From assembly GCA_947255165.1 (NCBI GenBank), contig CAMYFZ010000062.1:1-11121 (forward strand): a DNA stretch of 11,121 nucleotides, written 5' to 3'. The number at the start of each line of letters is the position of its first letter. Position 1 is the first letter of the stretch. The notes beneath the pieces are model-generated. The model worked only from the letters and a program-made list of their open reading frames with translations. It was not told the origin of the DNA and did no database searches. Positions 1 through 7,400 of this stretch are shown one piece after another. The translations under genes were made by a program, and so were the position numbers. The stretch is from an uncultured Varibaculum sp. (GTDB taxonomy: Bacteria; Actinomycetota; Actinomycetes; Actinomycetales; Actinomycetaceae).

Positions 1-84
1 CAGTTTCACCTGGGTAGATTTCCCGGTATAGTCCCCTCCCTCGAAGGAGATAAAGAAGCCCGGGTAGGGCGCGGCGGCGTTCAT
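1..84 (-). CDS. tmk: Thymidylate kinase (dTMP kinase), N-terminal fragment
   Basis: Only the first 28 codons are present; the gene continues past the left edge of the window. The reading frame starts at ATG (84-82) and gives MNAAAPYPGFFISFEGGDYT followed by GKSTQVKL. The stretch FISFEGGDYTGKSTQ is the classic N-terminus of bacterial dTMP kinases: a beta strand ending in FEG, then a Walker A P-loop (GGDYTGKST, GxxxxGK[ST] type) that binds ATP phosphates. The enzyme phosphorylates dTMP to dTDP in the cytosol, an essential step for DNA synthesis. An AAGGA Shine-Dalgarno-like stretch lies very close (about 2 nt) to the ATG, so the exact start is not fully certain. It lies 86 bp downstream of the CCA-adding enzyme gene on the same strand and may be cotranscribed with it. 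A different P-loop nucleotide kinase is possible but less likely, given the FEGGD context. Confidence 0.85.
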   Translation of the reverse strand, partial: MNAAAPYPGFFISFEGGDYTGKSTQVKL

Positions 85-170
85 GTCCTTAGCTTACCGA
101 ACTTGGCTGGTACGGCGCGCTACCCTTTTAGCAAAACTGGTTCTAAAAGCCGTTTAGACACGGGTTACTA
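85..170 (-). other. Intergenic spacer between the CCA-adding enzyme gene and tmk, with a weak stem-loop
   Basis: This 86-bp gap separates two minus-strand genes. It contains a perfect 7-bp inverted repeat, CTTTTAG (125-131) and CTAAAAG (143-149), separated by 11 nt. Reading on the minus strand, no U-tract follows the stem, so it is not a convincing intrinsic terminator. I see no clear -35/-10 pair for tmk. Readthrough from the upstream gene is the simplest reading. Confidence 0.4.
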
Positions 171-1670
171 CTAGGACTGATTTTCCCACCAGGTAAGCAA
201 CCGCTCGCGCGCGGCCTCTTTACCGATTTCGCCTTCTTCTAGGCGCAAATTCAACATATATTTATAAGCTTTACCGACCTGCGGACCCGGTTTTATCTGC
301 AGAAGCTGCATAATTTCTTCCCCATCTAGTTCGGGGCGAATCCGGGAAAGCTCCTCTTTTTCTGCCAGTTGGGCGATTCGTTTTTCCAGGTCGTCATAGG
401 CGTGCTCTAGGCGGGCGGCGCGGCGACGATTCCGAGTAGTGCAATCGGCGCGGGTGAGGCGGTGCAGACGGGTGAGCATATTTCCGGCATCAGACACGTA
501 GCGGCGCACCGCCGAATCGCTCCAAGCCTGCTCTCCGTAGCCGTGGAAGCGCAGGTGCAGGGAAACTAGCAGGGTTACGTCTTTAATGGTTTGTTTATCG
601 AAGTGGAGGGCGCGCATCCGTTTACGGGTAAGTTTGGCCCCCACGATTTCGTGATGATGAAAAGAAACTGTGCCATTGCTTTCAAAGCGGCGGGTAGCGG
701 GTTTGCCCACGTCATGCATGAGGGCAGCGAACCGCAAAATAAAATCGGGACGCGGTACCTCCCCGTCTGGACCGGTCTCTAAAGCAATCGCCTGGTCAAC
801 TACGGTCAAGGTATGTTCATAAACATCCTTGTGGCGACCATGTTCGTCAACGGTAGCGCGCAGATTCGCCACTTCCGGTAGCACCATCGCCGCCAGACCG
901 GTATAAACCATCAGTTCTAGGCCCTTACGCGGATTTTTCCCTACCATTAAGGCTTCCAGTTCGGCGCGCACCCGTTCAGGGGAAACAATCTCGATGCGGC
1001 TCGCCATATTTTCCATCGCCGCCATCACCGGCATGCTCACATCAAAATCCAGTTGGGAAGCAAACCGGGCGGCACGCATCATCCGCAGCGGGTCATCATC
1101 AAAAGACTGTTCGGGGGACACCGGGGTACGCAACTGCCCGGCAACTAGATCAGCTATCCCTTGATGGGGGTCAACCAAAGTTAAGTCCGGCAGGCGCAGC
1201 GCCATCGCGTTGACTGTAAAATCCCGGCGCGTCAGGTCGCCCTCCAAAGTATCCCCAAACTGAACTGCCGGTTTCCGGGAATCCTTTTGGTATTTATCGC
1301 TGCGATAGGTAGTTACTTCTACGGTTAAACCCGCTTTATGAGCCCCAATAGTGCCGAACTCTTTGCCCATTGTCCACACGTTGCCCGCCCAGTTTTTCAA
1401 AATCTGTTCGGTTTCATCTGGACGCGCCGAAGTAGCTAGATCCCAGTCGTGGGGTTTTCTGCCACACATGGCATCGCGTACCGGCCCGCCCACCAGCGAA
1501 AGTTCTTCGCCTTTCGCAGTAAACAGCTCCGCTAGTTCTAAAATAACCGCCGGCAGCTTCGACAAGGCCTGCAACATGTTCCCCAGAGCGCTGGCCGCGT
1601 CTTCCGGCAGCTGCACCTGGCTAGCAGCCGGGCCAGCGGGATCAGTAGCTAACTTCAAATTCTTATTCAT
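171..1670 (-). CDS. cca: CCA tRNA nucleotidyltransferase (class II, HD-domain type)
   Basis: A 499-residue enzyme that adds or repairs the 3' CCA end of tRNAs using CTP and ATP, acting in the cytosol. The class II polymerase-beta-like nucleotidyltransferase head is complete. GGPVRD is at residues 61-66, the metal-binding DWD at 75-77, a probable third carboxylate E118 in VEVTTYR, RRDFTVNAMA at 148-157, and the neck motif DDDPLRMMRAARF at 191-203. A C-terminal HD domain follows, with an H-x5-H pair at H280/H286 and the H319-D320 dyad in AALMHDVGKP. Length and domain order match the actinobacterial family (annotated pcnA, Rv3907c, in M. tuberculosis). The ATG at 1670 is preceded by a short GGAA stretch about 5 nt upstream. 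Roughly 40 variable residues precede the conserved LPAVILELAELF helix, so a slightly later start is possible. It is divergent from the NUDIX gene across an 86-bp spacer, the conserved arrangement in this phylum. Confidence 0.95.
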   Translation of the reverse strand: MNKNLKLATDPAGPAASQVQLPEDAASALGNMLQALSKLPAVILELAELFTAKGEELSLVGGPVRDAMCGRKPHDWDLATSARPDETEQILKNWAGNVWTMGKEFGTIGAHKAGLTVEVTTYRSDKYQKDSRKPAVQFGDTLEGDLTRRDFTVNAMALRLPDLTLVDPHQGIADLVAGQLRTPVSPEQSFDDDPLRMMRAARFASQLDFDVSMPVMAAMENMASRIEIVSPERVRAELEALMVGKNPRKGLELMVYTGLAAMVLPEVANLRATVDEHGRHKDVYEHTLTVVDQAIALETGPDGEVPRPDFILRFAALMHDVGKPATRRFESNGTVSFHHHEIVGAKLTRKRMRALHFDKQTIKDVTLLVSLHLRFHGYGEQAWSDSAVRRYVSDAGNMLTRLHRLTRADCTTRNRRRAARLEHAYDDLEKRIAQLAEKEELSRIRPELDGEEIMQLLQIKPGPQVGKAYKYMLNLRLEEGEIGKEAARERLLTWWENQS

Positions 1671-1743
1671 TGTTTCCAGATTGCCAGAAAGCCTACCCGT
1701 CTTCCAAGTGGCAAGTTGTTCGCCCCCTGTTAAGGGTGCAAGG

Positions 1744-1749
1744 TAGCAT
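1744..1749 (+). promoter_or_regulatory. Candidate -10 box (TAGCAT) for leaderless transcription of the NUDIX gene
   Basis: TAGCAT matches the actinobacterial TANNNT -10 pattern and ends 7 nt before the ATG at 1757, which would place the transcription start on or next to the A of the start codon. No Shine-Dalgarno sequence lies at normal spacing (the nearest AAGG, 1740-1743, ends 13 nt upstream). A leaderless mRNA would explain both facts. No -35 element is recognisable at 16-18 bp; TTGTTC at 1716-1721 is 22 bp away. This is inference from spacing only. Confidence 0.35.
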
Positions 1750-1756
1750 TAAAGAT

Positions 1757-2260
1757 ATGTCCGTTCGCAATTCGTATCGTCGCCGTCGCCGCGCAGGGTC
1801 GCGCCGCGCCGCCTCGCTACCAATTGTTGACGAGACCTCTGCCGGCGGTTTGATAGTTAAAGTTGAAAACCGCCAGGCTTTCGTGGCTTTGATCGCGCGC
1901 CGCAACCGCAATGGCAATATCGAATGGTGCCTGCCTAAAGGGCATTTAGAACCGGGGGAAACCGCCCAAGAAGCCGCTCGCCGAGAAATTTTTGAAGAAA
2001 CCGGGATCAAAGGAAAAGTGATTGCTCCTTTGATCTCTATCGACTACTGGTTCGCCGGGGCAGGCCGCCGGATTCATAAAGTGGTACATCACTACCTGTT
2101 AGAGGCCACGGGCGGCACTATTACCGTCGATAATGATCCTGATCATGAAGCCGAGGCCGCCGCTTGGGTTCCTCTGGATATGGTCTCCAAAGTCCTGGTT
2201 TACCCTAATGAACGCAAAGTGGTGGCTACCGCCTTGGAACTATTAGAAATAGAGGACTAA
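1757..2260 (+). CDS. NUDIX hydrolase (MutT4-like)
   Basis: A 167-residue protein with a perfect NUDIX signature at residues 62-84: GHLEPGE, seven residues, REIFEE, then TGI, fitting Gx5Ex7REUxEExGU. The REIFEE glutamates coordinate Mg2+ for hydrolysis of a nucleoside diphosphate linked to another moiety. The substrate cannot be read from the sequence. The orthologous position in M. tuberculosis is MutT4 (Rv3908), and the VDETSAGG stretch before the fold is typical of this group. Residues 4-17 are a very basic tail (RRRRR, SRR), possibly RNA- or DNA-binding. The frame stays open upstream to an ATG at 1670, but that would overlap the divergent gene's start codon and consume the whole promoter region, so ATG 1757 is preferred. 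The stop codon lies 1 bp before the GTG of the DUF6049 gene, which implies translational coupling. Confidence 0.9.
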   Translation: MSVRNSYRRRRRAGSRRAASLPIVDETSAGGLIVKVENRQAFVALIARRNRNGNIEWCLPKGHLEPGETAQEAARREIFEETGIKGKVIAPLISIDYWFAGAGRRIHKVVHHYLLEATGGTITVDNDPDHEAEAAAWVPLDMVSKVLVYPNERKVVATALELLEIED

Positions 2261-2261
2261 G

Positions 2262-4421
2262 GTGGCTATCTCGCGGCTGGGGGGCAGGGTTTTTTGGGTA
2301 TTTCTCACCGCTTTACTCACCCTTACCTACACCCTGATACCCGGTAGCATCCTGGCAGCTAACGCTGACCCGCAATCGCCAGCACCGAATCTAAGTGCTG
2401 CCATTACCGCTATTAGCCCCGACACCCTGTCCTATCAAGAGGATGCGCAGGCGCGAGTAAAAAAAATTACGGTAGCGGGAACCGTCAGCAACCATACCGA
2501 CACTGCTTTAGATAAGGTAACAGTGCAGGTAGCTACTACTTCCCGATTGGGAGGAGACGCGGAGACTATTCGCGCCTGGGTTAGCGGCGAATCCGATAAA
2601 GGGATGGGCGTTTTACGCGGACAAGGCAGTGAAACCCTCGCGCAGGTGGCAGCGAAGAAAACGGTTAGTTATAAAGTCGAGATTCCCACAAATGCCCTGC
2701 CTGCCCTCAATAAAAATAGTTTGGGAAGTCTGGGGGTGCAGGTGAGCGTTTCCGCCGAAAACGTAAAAAGAAAAAATATGGTGCCTGCTCGCTCCCTGCT
2801 TTTGTATGCACCGGCAGAAAAACCGCAGGCACGAAGTTCCCTGGCGATAATCGCTCCCCTATCAGCCTCTTCGCCCGAAATGGTCAAATGGTTAGCCAGG
2901 GGCGGGGCAGGCAGTCAAGCTACTGCCGGTAACCAAGCAACCAGCCAGGTGGCCACGCCTTTGAAAAGCGTAGGCGAGAACGCAAAAATTTTAAGTGACC
3001 TGTCAACAGCGGGGATCACTTGGGTGGTGGATCCCGCGCTTTTGCACTCTAACTCTCCCCTCTTGACCGGTAGTTTTGCTCCTTTACCGGAAAAACCTAT
3101 CCCCCTTAGTCTTGACCCGGTGATGCTTAACGCCCTAAAAGCTGCGCAAGCTAAAGGCGCTAGCCTGTCGCTAGACCTATGGGGAGCACCTGACCTAGTG
3201 CAATTGGATCAAGATGCACTGGCGAAAGCAGCGGAAGGAAACCGCCAAGTGGGAGCCTTGCTGGAAAACCAAGTATCCCTGGCTCCCAGTACTATTTTTT
3301 TGGCCAATCCCTACTGGGTCGGACGTACAGACGGCATCTGTGAGCACTCCGCTACCCGATTGAGCGGGGGCTGCGCGATAGTTACCGGCGGGGACCGGTT
3401 GCCCCTAACTCAAAGCTACAACTATCAACCGGATCTGTTGGGGGAAGCTAAAGATGGGGATAAAGCCCGCAGTTTCCTGGCAGATCATGGGGCTTTATCA
3501 GCAATTTTGGCCTCCACCTCTAGTGAGGAAGCGTTTACTAACACCCAGGTGGCCAGGGCTATGCTGGCAGCCATTGCCAGCGAACGACCCCAGCAACCCA
3601 GACTGATTAACGCGGTTTTGCCTAATGGAGCCCTAAATTCTGCGGTTACTCAAAAACGTTTAAGCAAGATTCTTAGCGATTCTTGGGTAGAGGGAACCGC
3701 TTTACCGCAAGCGCTGGGCGCCGATCCTACCCGAGTAACTTTGGGTAACGATCCCAAAATCCAAAGCCTAGCGCCGGCTGCTCCCGGATCTTTAGGGGTC
3801 GCCGGCACCTCTTTGCACAGCGCCACTAAATCTCTAAATACTGCCCGTAAACGAGTACTACCCTCCTTGGAGCAGATAACTCCAGATCACCAGCGCATAA
3901 CTGTCCCGGTGTATCAGCAGCTTTTGCTTTCCACTTCGCGCGGAATGACCAGTGCGGAACGCAACCAAGCGCTCACTAACGCGGGCGCACAGCTCGACCT
4001 GTTGGCGCGGGCGGTAGAAATTCAGACTTCCTCCCAAATAAATTTGCTTTCCAGTAATTCTCAAATCCCGATTAAAGTGCTAAATCGACTCCCAGTCGAG
4101 GTCAAGGTGCGCTTAAAGCTGCAACCAACAGATGCCCGCCTGCGAGCCAATGACGCAGTAGCGGTTAGCTTAGCTCCCAAAGGATCTAAAACCGTAAAGA
4201 TTCCGATTACTGCGGTGCGCAATGGTAACGTCCGCGCCAAGGTGGCGATCCTTCCGCAGACCGGTAATCTAGTTCTTGATCATCAACAACAAATTGACCT
4301 GCGTATTCGCACCGGTTGGGAAGATAAAATTTTTCTTGGTTTTATTTTTACCGCGGCAGCGATTTTTATAGTTGGTTTGACTATTAATTTCCGCCGAGGC
4401 ACCCGGATGGAACAAAACTAA
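2262..4421 (+). CDS. DUF6049 family membrane-anchored extracytoplasmic protein
   Basis: A 719-residue protein at the position of Rv3909 in M. tuberculosis; function unknown. Residues 1-35 form an export signal (R5/R9, a hydrophobic stretch at about 10-31, likely cleavage near ILA or ANA). Residues 690-708 are one C-terminal membrane helix followed by the basic cytoplasmic tail RRGTR, so most of the protein should sit outside the membrane, anchored by its C-terminus. The region at about 48-165 is beta-rich and Ig-like (ITAISPDTL, ITVAGTVSN). The centre has LAIIAPLS, ITWVVDPALL and FLANPYWVGRTDG, which resemble the family core. It contains only two cysteines, C360 and C371, a plausible disulfide. 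The GTG start has GAGGA about 6 nt upstream, inside the end of the NUDIX gene. murJ follows after 16 bp. The constant link to murJ across Actinobacteria suggests a cell-envelope role, but this is inference. Confidence 0.88.
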   Translation: MAISRLGGRVFWVFLTALLTLTYTLIPGSILAANADPQSPAPNLSAAITAISPDTLSYQEDAQARVKKITVAGTVSNHTDTALDKVTVQVATTSRLGGDAETIRAWVSGESDKGMGVLRGQGSETLAQVAAKKTVSYKVEIPTNALPALNKNSLGSLGVQVSVSAENVKRKNMVPARSLLLYAPAEKPQARSSLAIIAPLSASSPEMVKWLARGGAGSQATAGNQATSQVATPLKSVGENAKILSDLSTAGITWVVDPALLHSNSPLLTGSFAPLPEKPIPLSLDPVMLNALKAAQAKGASLSLDLWGAPDLVQLDQDALAKAAEGNRQVGALLENQVSLAPSTIFLANPYWVGRTDGICEHSATRLSGGCAIVTGGDRLPLTQSYNYQPDLLGEAKDGDKARSFLADHGALSAILASTSSEEAFTNTQVARAMLAAIASERPQQPRLINAVLPNGALNSAVTQKRLSKILSDSWVEGTALPQALGADPTRVTLGNDPKIQSLAPAAPGSLGVAGTSLHSATKSLNTARKRVLPSLEQITPDHQRITVPVYQQLLLSTSRGMTSAERNQALTNAGAQLDLLARAVEIQTSSQINLLSSNSQIPIKVLNRLPVEVKVRLKLQPTDARLRANDAVAVSLAPKGSKTVKIPITAVRNGNVRAKVAILPQTGNLVLDHQQQIDLRIRTGWEDKIFLGFIFTAAAIFIVGLTINFRRGTRMEQN

Positions 4422-4424
4422 AGC

Positions 4425-4432
4425 AAAGGAGG
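4425..4432 (+). promoter_or_regulatory. Strong Shine-Dalgarno site deciding the murJ start
   Basis: AAAGGAGG lies 5 nt before GTG 4438 and is an almost complete match to the 16S anti-Shine-Dalgarno. It begins 4 nt after the DUF6049 stop codon. It fixes the start of murJ at GTG 4438 and suggests strong independent ribosome loading within the operon. Confidence 0.85.
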
Positions 4433-4437
4433 AGGCA

Positions 4438-7400
4438 GTGAGCAGCGAGAACGAAAAAACCGACCCAGAAATCAAAGGCATCAAGAAAATTAATGTGGCT
4501 CGTGCCTCGGGAATAATGCTAGCTGGAACCATGGTGTCCCGGCTGCTCGGTTTTGTGCGGGCGGCACTACTAATCGCGCTCATCGGTTCAATCGGAGCTA
4601 ATGATGCGTTCCAGGCCGCTAATAGCCTTCCCAATATTATTTACAATCTGCTGGCCTCCTCTATTCTTTCAGCGGTACTGGTTCCCCAGATTGTGCGGGC
4701 TTTGCAACGCAAAAACTCTGATGAGTTTATTAATCGGCTGCTTACCTTATTCACCACCGGACTGCTGATTTTAACTCTGGTATGCGTGGCCCTCGCCCCG
4801 GTATTCGTCACTTTATTTGCCGCGAAACTGGATCCAGGATGGAAACAACTGGCGATTACTTTTTCTTATTGGTCGCTGCCCCAGGTTTTCTTTTATGGCC
4901 TCTATTCCCTGTGGGGGCAATTCCTAAACGCTAAAGGCTCCTTCGGCCCCTATATGTGGGCACCAGTAGTTAATAACGTGGTGGGGATTGCCGGAATCTT
5001 TGTTTTCTGGCGAGTACTGGGCAGCGAAACAGATTGGGCTAAAGACCCCAGCGTTTGGACCGGCGAACCCGTGATTTTATTGGCTGGTATTTCCACCTTA
5101 GGAATCGTGGTCCAGGCACTAATTTTGCTGATTCCGCTGCGGCGCACCGGTTTTAAAATGCGTCTAGTTTGGGGTATTCGCGGCTATGGCCTGGGGGAAG
5201 TATCTCGCACCGCTATTTGGGCATTCTCGGCTTTGTGTGTATCCCAACTGGGGTTTTTAGCAATTTCAAATATTGCGGCAGCCGCTAACGGCTATGCCTC
5301 AAAACATCAGGTAACTATCGCCACCACCACTGCTTATAACACTGCCTTTACGGTATATATGATTCCGCAATCAATGATTGTGACCTCGGTAGTTACCGCC
5401 ATGTTTACCTCTATGAGCGCCATGGTGGCCGTGGGACAGCTATCTCGCCTGCGCACCCAATTCCTTAACACCCAGCAGGGAGTTTCTTTAATCACCTGTC
5501 TGTGTGCGGTACTAATAGTGGTTTTAGCCCTGCCAGTTATGCAGTTCATTATGCCCACCACCCCTCTCGCCTCGGTGCAGGCCTTTGCGGAGGTGTTGGC
5601 GGTAATGGCGTTGGGAATTCCTTTCCTGGGATTCTTTAACCTTGCGCAGCGATTAATTTTGGCTTTTGCCGATGCCCGCAGCACTTTCCTGGTACAAATC
5701 CCCATGACTATTTCCACCCTAATTGTTTGCGGGCTAACGGTGCTGCTACTACCGGTCAAATATTGGGTGATGGGAGCCTCCGCCGGTATGCAGCTGTCTT
5801 ACCTGGTGGGATCGGCGCTTACAATTTGGCATCTGCACACCAAACATCTGCCTTTAAGGTTTACTGCTCAACTAGGGCGTTCGCTGGTGTCCATTACCCT
5901 AGCGACCTTAGGGAGCGGTTGCGCTGGTTGGTTGATTTTGCATTATTGGGGGCCACTAGCTGGTTCCCAAAGCGACCCCGCACTGGTACATATGACGGGA
6001 GCTTTGGCGCGGGTAATGGTAGTAACCGCAGTCATGACCCTGGTTTACCTGGGACTACTATTAGTTTGGCGCTGCCCCGCGCTTTCCCTACTGGCGGCTC
6101 CCATCTGGGCAAAGCTCAGCAAAGGGAGGCCGTTACCTCGGATACTCGCTTATGCCCCGGTAGAACCAGTTCCGACTCCTAGCCTAGATTCGCCGGAGGG
6201 CATTAGCGAGCAAGAGGCGATAAACTCGAGGCAAGATGAAAGCAATCTCGCAACCATAGGGGAGGACGAAGACGCGCAAGCCCAGGCTAAAGCGCTAACG
6301 CATCCTCGCGAAACCGAAAATAAATCCTATTTGCAGCCTCAAAATGAACTAAGCAAGGAAGATGAGGACCACGTGACCAGTGACCGTCGTGAACCCGAGG
6401 TGACAGCTATCAGCTATAACGCCGATGGGTACGTTAATCTGCAATCCGGTATGAATTTGCATTTCCCCGGTCAGGAACATTTTTCTTTGCTGACTCTCAA
6501 CCAACGCCTAGCGGGTGAATTTTTACCGGAAAAGGATGCCTGGGCGGTTAGTGATGAAAGCAAAAAACCTGCCGAACTGCTGGTATTGCAAGGAAACCGG
6601 GAAAAAACTCGCGAGTATTATGCCCGCCTGCAACAAGTAAGCGCCCCGGGTTTCCAGGAATTTATTTGGATCAGCACCGATCCGGTAGACGCAGTCTTAT
6701 TGCAGGCCACCCCGGACCGTCCTCTCAGTGACCTAGTAGGATCCGGAATGCCGGCACCGGTAATCCATTCTTTGATTTCGCAGGTGAGCGCAGGGTTATC
6801 CCAACTTCATGAGGCAAACCTAGCGCATGGGGCCATCGATCCTGCCCATATTTTAATATCGCCATCCGGGAAAGTGATTATCCGTTTGGATGTGGCCGAT
6901 CAAAACGCCGCCGCTGACTTAATCGCGACCCAAACCCGCGATGGGCAGCAAGTTTTAGAGCTGCTCTATTTCCTGGCTAGCGGTGATCGCCACCAGTTTA
7001 CGAAAGCAACAGCTGGTGAAAAGCCGCTTCCGCCTTCTAATTTCCATCACGGCAGCGATGTGGATTTAGATGCGGTTGCCCTGGCAGGAGCGGCAATGCC
7101 GTCTCCTCGCCTGTGCCAAGCTATCCGCGAGCAACTGGGATCAGCCGAACTGGACCCGGTAGCAAACTGGTTAACTACCCGGGATGAACAGGGCGACCCT
7201 ACCGGTAGACAGTCAGCGGAGGTACCCACTCCGGCTCCAACGGAGCTTTCAACGCCTGAGGAAACACCAACCCTTACCGCTAGCGGGGATGCTGTGAAGG
7301 ATAAAAAAATGAATGAAGAAACCTTGCCGGCAGAGGAAGAGACCACCGATCCCGAAGAGCAAAACGGCTCGTCCTCGCCCCAAGTGCGCTCTTCGCAAAA

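Noticed and set aside
125..149. The CTTTTAG/CTAAAAG inverted repeat as a terminator between the CCA-adding enzyme gene and tmk.
   Set aside because: The stem is short and AT-rich, the loop is 11 nt, and no U-tract follows on the transcribed minus strand.
1670..1756. An in-frame N-terminal extension of the NUDIX hydrolase to an ATG at 1670.
   Set aside because: It would overlap the start codon of the divergent gene, has no ribosome-binding site, and encodes residues without family similarity. The RRRRR tail beginning at ATG 1757 fits this group better.
5727..6182. A 151-codon plus-strand open frame overlapping murJ in another frame.
   Set aside because: The murJ frame shows membrane helices throughout this stretch; the alternative frame has no motif or ribosome-binding site.
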